DNA of 41,832 nucleotides, from the NCBI GenBank assembly GCA_903826715.1, contig CAIKFN010000037.1:1-41832 (forward strand), given 5' to 3'. The notes beneath the pieces are model-generated. The model was not told the DNA's origin and did no database searches. It saw only the letters and a list, made by a program, of their open reading frames with translations. Of the stretch, positions 33,797 through 41,756 are shown piece after piece; position 1 is the stretch's first letter, and the number at the start of each line of letters is the position of its first letter. The position numbers and the translations under genes are program-made. The DNA comes from an uncultured Actinomycetes bacterium. GTDB taxonomy: Bacteria; Actinomycetota; Acidimicrobiia; Acidimicrobiales; RAAP-2.

Positions 33797-34350
33797 CAAC
33801 AATTAACTCAATTGATGACATCTTCTCACTGTATGAATCAAAAGGCAACGAAGCGTATGGTGAAAGAGTGACGTCACTCGAGCACTCATTGCAGTGTGCC
33901 CACCTAGCGCAAAAAGCAGGTGCCGATGATGAACTCGTCATTGCATCATTGCTGCACGATATTGGTCACTTGGCTGCCGACGTGCAGGGAAATGAGCGAT
34001 TTGACATGGAAGTTGACGATGACGACCATGAAGCTGTCGGTGCGAGGTTGCTTTCCCCACTTTTTGGACCAAAGGTTTCACAGCCTGTATCGCTGCATGT
34101 GACTGCCAAGCGCTGGCGATGCACTGTGGAGCCTTCGTATCACGACGAACTAAGTGACACCTCAAAAGCCACACTCAAGGCCCAAGGGGGACTGATGAGT
34201 GACGAGGAATGTCGTCGTTTCGAACAGCATCCAGGGTTTCAGCGTGCACTTGATCTTCGTAGCTGGGACGACCTTGCAAAGGAAATGGAAGTGGACTGCC
34301 CATCTCTTGAGTCGTATCGCGATTTGATGATTCGCTTAGTTCGATCATGA
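33793..34350 (+). CDS. phnZ: PhnZ-like HD-domain mixed-valent diiron oxygenase
   Basis: This 185-residue HD-domain protein has the diiron ligand set: His31 (SLEHSLQCA), His55-Asp56 (LLHDIGH), His79 (DDHEAVGARLL), His102 (SLHVTAKRW), and Asp159 or Asp160 (RSWDDLAK). The following Lys106 matches the phosphonate-binding Lys of PhnZ, and LKAQGGLMSDEECRRFEQHPG is the family C-terminal block. PhnZ cleaves the C-P bond of 2-amino-1-hydroxyethylphosphonate with O2 to give glycine and phosphate. TmpB is a close relative for the trimethylated substrate, so exact substrate is open. ATGA overlaps at both ends couple it to the dioxygenase and the downstream hydrolase. Confidence 0.82.
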   Translation: MTTINSIDDIFSLYESKGNEAYGERVTSLEHSLQCAHLAQKAGADDELVIASLLHDIGHLAADVQGNERFDMEVDDDDHEAVGARLLSPLFGPKVSQPVSLHVTAKRWRCTVEPSYHDELSDTSKATLKAQGGLMSDEECRRFEQHPGFQRALDLRSWDDLAKEMEVDCPSLESYRDLMIRLVRS

Positions 34351-35792
34351 ACGTCTTATTCATAACCCTCGATCAGTTTCGTGCAGATTCAATGGGCTGT
34401 GCCGGTCACCCGCTTGTAAAGACTCCGAATCTCGACAGGTTGGCTCGAGAGGGCGTGCGACTTGCGAAGCACTATTCACAGTCAGCTCCATGCTCTCCTG
34501 GTCGTGCTGCGCTCTACACCGGCACGTATCAAATGAATAATCGTGTTGTGGCCAATGGGACACCATTATCAAACAGTTTTGACAATGTGGCAAAGCTTGC
34601 ACGTCTCGCTGGATACAACCCAACGTTGTTTGGCTACACCGATCAGGCGATTGATCCATGGTCGGCAAGTGGCAAAGATGACGAGCGACTACTTCACTAC
34701 AGCGGAGTGCTTGACGGCTTCTCTGTTGGTTGCCAACTTCCTGACAATCAGGGTCCATGGGTTGCCTATTTACGAGAAAATGGCTACGACGTAGTTGACA
34801 ATGGTATTGAAGTACTCCGAGATGAGTCATCACGACCGGTGGAGATGTCACTTAGTACATTTCTGACCAACGAATTTATTGACTGGCTTAAGACGCAGGA
34901 TTCTTCCTGGTTTACGCACCTCAGTTACCTGCGCCCACATCCGCCCTATAACGCTGCAGGAACATTTTCAACAATGTATGACCCTGACAATGTTCCTTCG
35001 CACATTGAGCCAGTCCCTTACGAAGAACGTCACTACATCCATAAGGGTGGCTCAAAGAATCCTGCGAGCAGTGCACCGAGTGAAATGGTCAGAGACATGC
35101 GCGCGCAGTATTACGGCATGATTAGTGAAGTTGACGAACAACTCGGCCGAGTATTTGCTGCAATTGAAGAGCGAGGTGAGTGGAATGAAACCATCATCAT
35201 TGTCACCGCCGACCATGGAGACCAGTTAGGTGACCATGGTCTGAAAGAAAAACTTGGATTCTTCCCTCAGAGCTACAACATCCTCGGGCTCTGGCGTGAC
35301 CCAAAGTTCCCAGGTCGTGGTGGGCGTATCGTAGAAAAATTCACAGAGAATGTGGATATCATGCCAACTCTCGCCGAAGCACTCGGGGTAGAAGTTCCTG
35401 CCCAGTGCGATGGGCGAGTGATGAAGCCTCTACTTGACGGTGAAGATGTCCCGTGGCGTGAAAGTGCCCATTATGAATGGGACTACCGTGCATTCTTCAT
35501 CCCTAATGCTCAGACTCCTTGGCCCTTCGACCGTGCACTTTCGAAGATGAATCTGGCTACAACGTTGACTGAAGAATGGGCCTACGTTCATTTCGCTGAC
35601 GGCACCGCATTGTTATTCGATCTTGTTAAGGATCCAACATGGCGAACAACGAGTGATGATGCATCACTGCTCTACAAAGGAGCGAATGAACAGTTGCAAT
35701 GGCGCCAAGAACACACTCGCCGTGAAATGACGGACATGCTTGTGGAACCTGGTCGACCTGGTCGTTGGCCTGAGGTTCCACAACTTGCCTAA
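34347..35792 (+). CDS. Phosphonate monoester hydrolase / sulfatase family enzyme
   Basis: This 481-residue alkaline-phosphatase-superfamily hydrolase has metal ligand Asp9 (ITLDQFRADS), formylglycine motif CSPGR with Cys49-Arg53, His198 (RPHPPY), and Asp289-His290 (TADHGDQLGDH). Middle blocks (YQMNNRVVANGTPL, ARLAGYNPTLFGYTDQ, YLRPHPPYNAAGTF) resemble phosphonate monoester hydrolases more than arylsulfatases. Such enzymes free phosphonates from esters such as phosphonolipids or glycans, or cleave phosphodiesters. Cys49 must be converted to formylglycine by a separate enzyme not seen here. No signal peptide, so it acts in the cytosol. It overlaps phnZ by 4 nt, supporting a role in the same phosphonate pathway. 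Confidence 0.82.
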   Translation: MNVLFITLDQFRADSMGCAGHPLVKTPNLDRLAREGVRLAKHYSQSAPCSPGRAALYTGTYQMNNRVVANGTPLSNSFDNVAKLARLAGYNPTLFGYTDQAIDPWSASGKDDERLLHYSGVLDGFSVGCQLPDNQGPWVAYLRENGYDVVDNGIEVLRDESSRPVEMSLSTFLTNEFIDWLKTQDSSWFTHLSYLRPHPPYNAAGTFSTMYDPDNVPSHIEPVPYEERHYIHKGGSKNPASSAPSEMVRDMRAQYYGMISEVDEQLGRVFAAIEERGEWNETIIIVTADHGDQLGDHGLKEKLGFFPQSYNILGLWRDPKFPGRGGRIVEKFTENVDIMPTLAEALGVEVPAQCDGRVMKPLLDGEDVPWRESAHYEWDYRAFFIPNAQTPWPFDRALSKMNLATTLTEEWAYVHFADGTALLFDLVKDPTWRTTSDDASLLYKGANEQLQWRQEHTRREMTDMLVEPGRPGRWPEVPQLA

Positions 35793-35796
35793 TGAC

Positions 35797-35850
35797 CTTA
35801 AATTTATTTTTAAGTAGTTATTCATTCAGTCGAAGTAAATTTAAGTTTTT
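35797..35850 (+). terminator. AT-rich inverted repeat with T-tract
   Basis: CTTAAATTTA (35797-35806) and TAAATTTAAG (35836-35845) are perfectly complementary, separated by 29 nt and followed by TTTTT (35846-35850). The stem is AT-rich, but the position directly after the hydrolase stop suits a terminator of the phnY-phnZ-hydrolase operon. Confidence 0.4.
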
Positions 35851-35858
35851 CTCAATCG

Positions 35859-35909
35859 TCACCCAGACTCGTCATTGATGTCACCCTTTATTCACTTTGG
35901 ATTCGTACT
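35859..35909 (+). promoter_or_regulatory. Candidate PHO box upstream of the phosphonate transporter
   Basis: TCACCC at 35859, TCACCC at 35881, TTCACT with TCACT at 35892, and TTCGTA with TCGTA at 35903 occur on an 11-nt phase (22, 11 and 11 nt apart). PhoB boxes (CTGTCAT plus 4 nt) and Streptomyces PhoP boxes (GTTCACC in 11-nt units) share this layout. It lies about 50-100 nt before the binding-protein start, where an activator site is expected. This suggests induction by phosphate starvation; binding is inferred. Confidence 0.5.
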
Positions 35910-35954
35910 CTCACTGTGAGCAAACAACCTGTTTGTTCACATAGGAGGAAGTAC

Positions 35955-37088
35955 GTGTTCGTTAAAAAACTTAAAGTAGTTATTGCCACTGGAATGCTGG
36001 CAAGCACACTTGCTGGGGTTGCCCTCACCAGTGGTGTCGCAAGCGCCTCATCTAAGTGGGCAATGTGCGCATCAGCAGCGTCATGTGGTGGTCAAGATGC
36101 ACTTGTAGCCGCTGCAAAGGCTGAAGGCAGCCTTAACGTAATTACAATCCCGCTCAAGGGATGGGCAAATTACGGCACCATCATGAAGGACTTCACAAAG
36201 AAGTACGGCATCAAGATCAATGACGCCAACCCAGAAGGCTCAAGTGCAAACGAAATTACCGCCATCGCACAGGGCAAGGGCCGTTCATCAGCTCCTGACG
36301 TTGTGGACGTTGGAACAAGCTACGCACTCAACAATCCAAAAGACTGGTCTCCATACAAGGTCGCAACATGGAATCAAATTCCAGCTGCAGCAAAAGATGC
36401 AAATGGCAACTGGTTTGACGACTACGGCGGCTACGTTGCGATTGGCTGTAACACAGCAAAGGTAACAAAGTGCCCAACATCACTCGCTCAACTCTCTGAC
36501 CCAATGTACAAGGGTAAGGTTGGAATTAACGGAGACCCAACACAGGCCTCTGCGGCATTTGGTGCTGTTATGGCTGCTGCACTTGCAAATGGTGGCTCTT
36601 ACTCAAACATCAAGCCTGGTGTGGACTTCTTTGCGAAGTTGAACAAGATTGGTAACTACGTTCCAGGCGGATCACCAGCAACTGCTGTGTCGGGTGCAAC
36701 ACCAATTCTTATTTGGTGGGATTACCTAAACACTCAGATCACTTCAACATTGAAGACCTGGAAGGTTGTTATTCCAACTGACGCTTCATACGCTGCCTAC
36801 TACACCCAAGCAATTACCTACGACGCACCACACCCAGCAGCTGCTCGTCTTTGGGAAGAATACCTCTACTCAACTGAAGGTCAGAACTTGTTCCTTCAAG
36901 GTCAAGCTCGTCCAATTGAACTAGCCGCAATGACTAAAAATGGAACTGTTAACAAGACGTACCTCGCTGGGCTCCCAGCAGCACCTGCAGGTGCTTTGAC
37001 ACTTCCATCGCTAAGTCAGCTCACCAATGCTGCTGCAGTTGTGTTAAAGAACTGGGCAACTGAAGTTTCATCAGGATCAGCCGGATAA
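35955..37088 (+). CDS. ABC transporter substrate-binding protein (PhnS-like, 2-AEP type)
   Basis: This secreted binding protein of about 377 residues belongs to the iron/putrescine/phosphonate (type 2) group. AGGAGGA at 35943-35949 sets GTG 35955; a longer frame from 35916 would put 13 extra residues before the signal peptide. The N-terminus VFVKKLKVVIATGMLASTLAGVALTSGVASA is a Sec signal without lipobox. The mature part has GSLNVITIPLKGWANYGTIMKDFTKKYGI, then APDVVDVGTSYAL and a C-terminal SPATAVSGATPILIWWDYL block, matching the PhnS/AfuA fold. It precedes two permeases and an ATPase and follows the phosphonate enzymes. Ligand 2-aminoethylphosphonate is likely but not shown. Confidence 0.83.
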   Translation: MFVKKLKVVIATGMLASTLAGVALTSGVASASSKWAMCASAASCGGQDALVAAAKAEGSLNVITIPLKGWANYGTIMKDFTKKYGIKINDANPEGSSANEITAIAQGKGRSSAPDVVDVGTSYALNNPKDWSPYKVATWNQIPAAAKDANGNWFDDYGGYVAIGCNTAKVTKCPTSLAQLSDPMYKGKVGINGDPTQASAAFGAVMAAALANGGSYSNIKPGVDFFAKLNKIGNYVPGGSPATAVSGATPILIWWDYLNTQITSTLKTWKVVIPTDASYAAYYTQAITYDAPHPAAARLWEEYLYSTEGQNLFLQGQARPIELAAMTKNGTVNKTYLAGLPAAPAGALTLPSLSQLTNAAAVVLKNWATEVSSGSAG

Positions 37089-37143
37089 GTACGCGTTAAG
37101 CAAAGAATCTGACACCATCATCTCTGAATTGAGTTCTCCCCGA

Positions 37144-38040
37144 ATGATTGATGCTGGTGGTGTCGGTTACAAGTGGAACGCTGGGACACTCTTGCGAACA
37201 TTTCGCAAGAGTGTCCCAGTCCTTCCTTTTCTGATGTATGTATTTTTTGTATTAGGTTTGCCAACAATTGTTATTACCGCATTGGCATTTAAGTCGGGCA
37301 ATGGTCATTACACATTCTCAAACATCAAAGTGATTTTGAGCGGCGGTCAATACCGCGCTGGATTTGAAAACAGCTTGAAACTTGGCGTTGTGACCGCAAT
37401 CATTCCTGGAATTATTGGAACACTTATCGCATATGCAATTGCATCATCAAAAAGTGGAGCACTTAAAAGGATTGTCGCCACAGCATCAGGTGTGCTTGCG
37501 AACTTTGGTGGAGTAAATCTTGCGTTTATGTTTGTAGCAACATTTGGAGCGGTAGGTCTTGCAACGACTTGGCTAAATGCGATTGGTCTTGACCCATGGA
37601 ACTACGGTTTTAATATTTATAAGCTCTGGGGAGTGGCATTTGTCTACATGTATTTCCAGATTCCACTTATGGTGCTTGTAGTAACTCCTGCTCTCAATGG
37701 ACTTCGACCTTCGTGGCGAGAAGCGGCTGAGGGGTTAGGAGCGTCACCCTGGCAATACTGGCGTCGAGTTGGAATCCCTGTGCTACTGCCTTCAGTGCTT
37801 GGATGCATGTTCCTCTTATTCGCAGGTGGTTTTTCTGCGTACGCGACAACCGAGGCACTAACTGGAGGGACAGTTGCTCTGACCCCAATTCAAATTGGCG
37901 CATACCTCAACGGAAATGTCATAGCGACTGAGCAAAACGTAGGTTATGCACTTGGATTTTCTATGATTATTGTTCTACTCATTGCAGTAATTGGCTATTC
38001 ACTCTTGTTAAAGCGATCGTCAAAATGGCTACAGCTGTGA
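37144..38040 (+). CDS. ABC transporter permease 1 (PhnU/PotB-like)
   Basis: This binding-protein-dependent permease of about 298 residues has six TM segments. The EAA-type loop REAAEGLGASPWQYWRRVGIPVLLP lies about two-thirds along and contacts the ATPase. The start is uncertain: ATG 37144 has no ribosome site; a TTG lies 15 nt upstream and another in-frame ATG lies at 37234, after a perfect 18-bp hairpin (37181-37219). I keep 37144 because the residues coded by the hairpin (LLRTFRK) give a normal positive flank before TM1. It overlaps the next permease gene by 16 nt (or by 4 nt if that gene starts at GTG 38037). Confidence 0.85.
   Translation: MIDAGGVGYKWNAGTLLRTFRKSVPVLPFLMYVFFVLGLPTIVITALAFKSGNGHYTFSNIKVILSGGQYRAGFENSLKLGVVTAIIPGIIGTLIAYAIASSKSGALKRIVATASGVLANFGGVNLAFMFVATFGAVGLATTWLNAIGLDPWNYGFNIYKLWGVAFVYMYFQIPLMVLVVTPALNGLRPSWREAAEGLGASPWQYWRRVGIPVLLPSVLGCMFLLFAGGFSAYATTEALTGGTVALTPIQIGAYLNGNVIATEQNVGYALGFSMIIVLLIAVIGYSLLLKRSSKWLQL
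37181..37219 (+). repeat. Perfect 18-bp inverted repeat (hairpin) at the start of permease 1
   Basis: CTGGGACACTCTTGCGAA (37181-37198) and its exact complement TTCGCAAGAGTGTCCCAG (37202-37219) are separated by CAT. The stem is followed by TCCTTCCTTTT. It lies within the first codons of the permease frame, 92 nt after the binding-protein stop. Its strength suggests an attenuating or mRNA-stabilising structure that keeps binding-protein levels above those of the membrane subunits. Confidence 0.9.
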
Positions 38041-38810
38041 GAAGACTAAAGCCAGGTCGTGCAGTGCTTCTGCTGCTCTCACTGATTTATTTTGTGCTCC
38101 CTATCTATGCCTCACTGCAATTTTCTTTAGAAAACGTTCAAGGGGGCTTCACATGGAGTGCCATTAGGGCAATTCCAAGCCAACCAGGCCTAGCTGGTTC
38201 TGTCTGGCTATCTACGCGCATAGGAATAGTGACCATGATTATCTTGATGCTGCTCGTAGTTCCAACGGTAATTTACGTTCACTTACGACTGCCTGGGATG
38301 AAGCGGACCATGGAAATTATTACACTTCTTCCAATCGTCATTCCTCCGATTGTTCTTATTCTGGGCGTGCTTGATGCAACCCCGCTAGGGCTGAAGGCGT
38401 CACCATATCTACTTTCCCTGGTGTATGTAGTTTTAGCTCTGCCATTTGTGTATCGCTCACTCGCTGCCGGACTTGATGCGCTTGATTTGCGCACCTTAGA
38501 AGAAGCAGCAAAGTCCCTTGGATCAGGAGCGCTACGAACAATTCGTTTTGTCATTCTTCCTAATTTGAGAAGTTCCCTACTTTCTGCGGTTGTGCTTTCT
38601 CTAGCTCTCGTGTTAGGTGAGTTCACAATGGCGAGCTTGGATCTTTGGCAGACACTTCCCGTGTGGATTGTGAACTTCTCGGGGAGTGACCCACATATTT
38701 CAACGGCGGTCGCCATGCTCTCACTTCTTGGAACTTGGGCACTTCTCGCCCTGGTTGTTTTCCTTGACCGCTCTCACTCACGCCGCTTAAGAAAAGGACT
38801 TGTTCAATGA
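38025..38810 (+). CDS. ABC transporter permease 2 (PhnV/PotC-like)
   Basis: This permease of about 261 residues has six TM segments and the EAA loop LEEAAKSLGSGALRTIRFVILPNLR (about 163-187). It is the second membrane subunit of the importer. ATG 38025 gives MATAVRRLKPGRAV; GTG 38037, four codons on, forms a classical GTGA overlap with the previous stop and is equally plausible. The stop overlaps the ATPase start as ATGA. Pairing with permease 1 is typical of spermidine/2-AEP/iron transporters that use two different permeases. Confidence 0.87.
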   Translation: MATAVRRLKPGRAVLLLLSLIYFVLPIYASLQFSLENVQGGFTWSAIRAIPSQPGLAGSVWLSTRIGIVTMIILMLLVVPTVIYVHLRLPGMKRTMEIITLLPIVIPPIVLILGVLDATPLGLKASPYLLSLVYVVLALPFVYRSLAAGLDALDLRTLEEAAKSLGSGALRTIRFVILPNLRSSLLSAVVLSLALVLGEFTMASLDLWQTLPVWIVNFSGSDPHISTAVAMLSLLGTWALLALVVFLDRSHSRRLRKGLVQ

Positions 38811-39865
38811 CAGATGCATTACGCGAAGGAACCGGCGTTCACCTCGACGGACTTGTTTGCCGCTTCGGCATGACCACCGCACTCGACGGTTTTTCACTAG
38901 ACGTAGCACCAGGAGAATTTGTGGCGCTTCTAGGTCCATCGGGGTGCGGGAAAACAACAGCGCTACGAACACTGGCTGGATTCGAAACCCCCGCCGAAGG
39001 TCGAGTGTATGTAGGGGGAGTGGACATAACTTCTACTGCAGCGCAGAAACGCGATATGGGAATGGTTTTTCAAAGTTACTCACTATTTCCGAACATGAGT
39101 GCGATCGACAATGTAGCTTTTGGTCTGCAACTTCGACGAGTAAACGGCACTGACCGAAAGAGGCGTGCGGGAGAGCTATTAGAACTCGTTGGTCTTAGCT
39201 CACACGCAACAAAGTATCCTCACCAGCTCTCTGGCGGCCAGCAACAGCGCGTAGCTCTTGCTAGGGCGATTGCTATTGAGCCCCAAGTTTTATTGCTTGA
39301 TGAGCCACTTTCAGCATTAGACGCAAAAGTCCGCGCAGAGCTTCGAGACGAAATTCGCTTTCTTCAGCGCCGCCTGAACATCACGACGTTATTTGTAACC
39401 CACGACCAAGAAGAAGCACTCTCCATGGCTGATCGTGTTTGTGTCATGTCCAATGGAAAAGCGGAGCAGATCGCTGCTCCCGCTACGTTGTATTCGCGAC
39501 CTAGTACTGCATTCGTGGCCGAGTTTGTTGGTGTGACGAGTCGGATTAAGGCAAGTCGTAGCGGAGAGCAAGTAGTTGTCTTTGACAAAAGTATCAAGAT
39601 TCGCGATGATGCTGGTATCTCGTCAGTAAACGATGTGGATGTTCTTCTTCGCCCCGAAGACATCAGTGTTACTGCGAGCTCCACTGGGCTTGGAATCGTC
39701 ACTCACACTAGCTTTCGCGGTGCTGACACCCGACTCGAAGTTGGAGTTGGTGGCGATACCGTTCGAGTTGACATTTCAAGCTCAATCTCTACTCAGTTTC
39801 CAGTCGGAGAACGAGTGAACCTTGAAGTCACTGCAAAAGACGTGCTGGTTAGCGCACGTCGCTAA
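38807..39865 (+). CDS. ABC transporter ATPase (PhnT/PotA-like)
   Basis: This 352-residue ATPase has Walker A GPSGCGKTT (43-51), a Q-loop at MVFQSYSLFPNMS (about 86-98), signature LSGGQQQRVALARA (141-154), Walker B VLLLDEPLSALD with Asp165-Glu166, and H-loop His199 (FVTHDQEEAL). From about residue 235 a TOBE-type regulatory domain follows (FVAEFVGVTSRIK... then VDVLLRPEDISV). It is the last gene of the four-gene importer; its stop lies 4 nt from the stop of the convergent ilvD-like gene. All catalytic motifs are intact, in contrast to the RbsA-like ATPase at 26933. Confidence 0.92.
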   Translation: MTDALREGTGVHLDGLVCRFGMTTALDGFSLDVAPGEFVALLGPSGCGKTTALRTLAGFETPAEGRVYVGGVDITSTAAQKRDMGMVFQSYSLFPNMSAIDNVAFGLQLRRVNGTDRKRRAGELLELVGLSSHATKYPHQLSGGQQQRVALARAIAIEPQVLLLDEPLSALDAKVRAELRDEIRFLQRRLNITTLFVTHDQEEALSMADRVCVMSNGKAEQIAAPATLYSRPSTAFVAEFVGVTSRIKASRSGEQVVVFDKSIKIRDDAGISSVNDVDVLLRPEDISVTASSTGLGIVTHTSFRGADTRLEVGVGGDTVRVDISSSISTQFPVGERVNLEVTAKDVLVSARR

Positions 39866-39869
39866 TTAT

Positions 39870-41654
39870 CTACAGCTCCGTCATTCCGCCACCAAGCAGT
39901 GCTGGTAGTGCACTTGAGCGCATTCGCTTAAGCATTCTGTGAGTAACTGTTGCAGCAGCAGGGTGAATACCACCGTTTGCACGAACCTGATCTTGCCAAG
40001 CCTTCGTGCGCTTCTTTAGTACTTTCCCAGAATTAAGTTCCAGGCAGTCGAGTCGGTCGTTATTTACGTCAACGATGATTGAGTCACCGTTCTCTACAAG
40101 TGCAATAGGACCACCAAGCAACGCCTCTGGGGCTACGTGACCAATTACGAGACCAACAGACCCACCAGAGAAGCGCGCGTCGGTCATAAGGGCAATGGTG
40201 ATTCCCTTTTTGCGACAAAGAGAAGTGATCTTTGAAGTGGGGTCGAGCATCTCGGGCATTCCTGGAGCGCCACGTGGGCCTTCGTAGCGAATAACGACCA
40301 TGTCGTTGTCTGAGAAGTCATCGGGGTGTTCATCAAGCGCTTTGATGAGAGAACGTTCCCCGTTAAATACTCGAGCTTTACCGGTGAAGATTCCGTCAAC
40401 GATGCCACTTTCAACACCAGCGAGCTTCAAAATGGCTCCACCCTCTGGTGCGAGGTTTCCACGAAGTAGTCGTAGGCCACCAGTATTTTTGAATGGTTTT
40501 GCAACAGAGAAAATCACTTCATGGTCAGCAGCTGGAGGATTAAGTCGAGTGACTTGTTCTGAAAGAGTTTCTCCAGTGCAAGTGAGCGTGCTGCCGTCTA
40601 GGAATCCAGCCTTAAGAAGTTCATTAACAACTGTAGGAAGACCACCTGATGCATCAACGTCAACCATTGAGTATTCACCGAAGGGACGCATGTTGACAAT
40701 CACTGGGAGTTTGTGGGACAGCTCATTGAATTCGTCTTGGCTTATGACGTCTTTCCAAAGATTGAGTCCAGCGGCACGAGCAATTTCCACGCTGTGAAGC
40801 ATCACGTTGGTTGATCCACCCATTGCCATTGAAACAATTAGTGCGTTGCGAAGTGATTTCGCCGTAACAATGTCGCGAGGTCGAATGTTGCGACTGGTCA
40901 TCTTTACGAGACAGTCAACGAGTTCTTCTGGGAACTGATTAATACGACGTGGGTCATCTGATGAAGGCGCAATCATGTGCAGTGGTTCTAGGCCAACAAC
41001 ACCAATGAAGGTCTGCATGGTGTTGTAGGTAAACATTCCGCCGCAACTGCCTTGTCCCGGACATGCGTTGAGTGTTACTTCGGTGCGGGCCTCCTCGTCT
41101 GTGTCAGTTGCGAACTGGAATGCCGTGACGAGGTCAATTCGTTCGCCGGTGCTTGGACGGATACCAGGCTTAATAGATCCGTCAGAAAGAATTACTGATG
41201 GAACGTTGTGCTCGAGAATCGCCGCAACTGTCCCAACTGGTGGTTTGTCACAAGCAACAACTGCAATAAAACCTTCGACCTGATTTGCTGCGAGGTGTGC
41301 TGAAGCTGAATCGTTTACGAGCTCTCGACCAATGAGTGAAAAACGCATCTGGGGAGTCCCGTTAAGTTGTCCGTCAGAAACTCCAACAGTGAATGCGGGG
41401 GAGATGAGTCTGTTCCCACTGGCGTTGCTTGCAATGCGCTTTGACATTGCTTCTTGGACTGCGGTGACTTTGTGCTGAACACCGAGGTAGCACTGGCTGT
41501 CGCCGAGGTTTCCAAGTACCGCCCAGACTGGGCCATAAATGTTTGAGACGTCTTCACCAAGGTATTTAGCTGTCCCGACACGCTGGACATCACGGCCAGG
41601 GTTAGCTGCTCCACGAACGCTTACATTTGTTGCTGATTCTTGGTGTTCGGCCAT
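39870..41654 (-). CDS. ilvD: Dihydroxy-acid dehydratase family (IlvD-like, divergent)
   Basis: This 594-residue IlvD/Edd dehydratase would make the 2-keto acid precursors of valine, leucine and isoleucine. Cluster cysteines are C55 (GDSQCYLG), C135 (ACDKPPVG) and C204 (GSCGGMFTYNTMQ). The C-terminal TDARFSGGSVGLVIGHVAPEALLGGPIAL block is typical of IlvD. The N-terminal third differs from textbook IlvD (NIYGPVWAVLGNLGDSQ; ACDKPPVG for GCDKTLPG), so it belongs to a distant subgroup and sugar-acid dehydratase activity is possible. The divergent branched-chain leader at 41757 supports IlvD. TAGACT lies 6 nt before ATG, suggesting a leaderless transcript. Confidence 0.8.
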   Translation of the reverse strand: MAEHQESATNVSVRGAANPGRDVQRVGTAKYLGEDVSNIYGPVWAVLGNLGDSQCYLGVQHKVTAVQEAMSKRIASNASGNRLISPAFTVGVSDGQLNGTPQMRFSLIGRELVNDSASAHLAANQVEGFIAVVACDKPPVGTVAAILEHNVPSVILSDGSIKPGIRPSTGERIDLVTAFQFATDTDEEARTEVTLNACPGQGSCGGMFTYNTMQTFIGVVGLEPLHMIAPSSDDPRRINQFPEELVDCLVKMTSRNIRPRDIVTAKSLRNALIVSMAMGGSTNVMLHSVEIARAAGLNLWKDVISQDEFNELSHKLPVIVNMRPFGEYSMVDVDASGGLPTVVNELLKAGFLDGSTLTCTGETLSEQVTRLNPPAADHEVIFSVAKPFKNTGGLRLLRGNLAPEGGAILKLAGVESGIVDGIFTGKARVFNGERSLIKALDEHPDDFSDNDMVVIRYEGPRGAPGMPEMLDPTSKITSLCRKKGITIALMTDARFSGGSVGLVIGHVAPEALLGGPIALVENGDSIIVDVNNDRLDCLELNSGKVLKKRTKAWQDQVRANGGIHPAAATVTHRMLKRMRSSALPALLGGGMTEL

Positions 41655-41720
41655 TTGATAAGTCTAACGACGTGCAAAGTGGCCTTTTTGGTCCTTCTAG
41701 GAAAAGACAAGGAAATTTCT

Positions 41721-41748
41721 CTTGCCACGAGGCTCTGGCTGTGGCAAG
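41721..41748. promoter_or_regulatory. Inverted repeat overlapping the ilv leader promoter
   Basis: CTTGCCAC (41721-41728) and GTGGCAAG (41741-41748) are perfect arms with a 12-nt spacer. They cover the predicted -35 (TTGCCA, 41722-41727) and most of the -10 (CAAGAT, 41745-41750), 17 nt apart. Could be an operator, or simply a symmetric promoter. Confidence 0.45.
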
Positions 41749-41756
41749 ATTGATGT

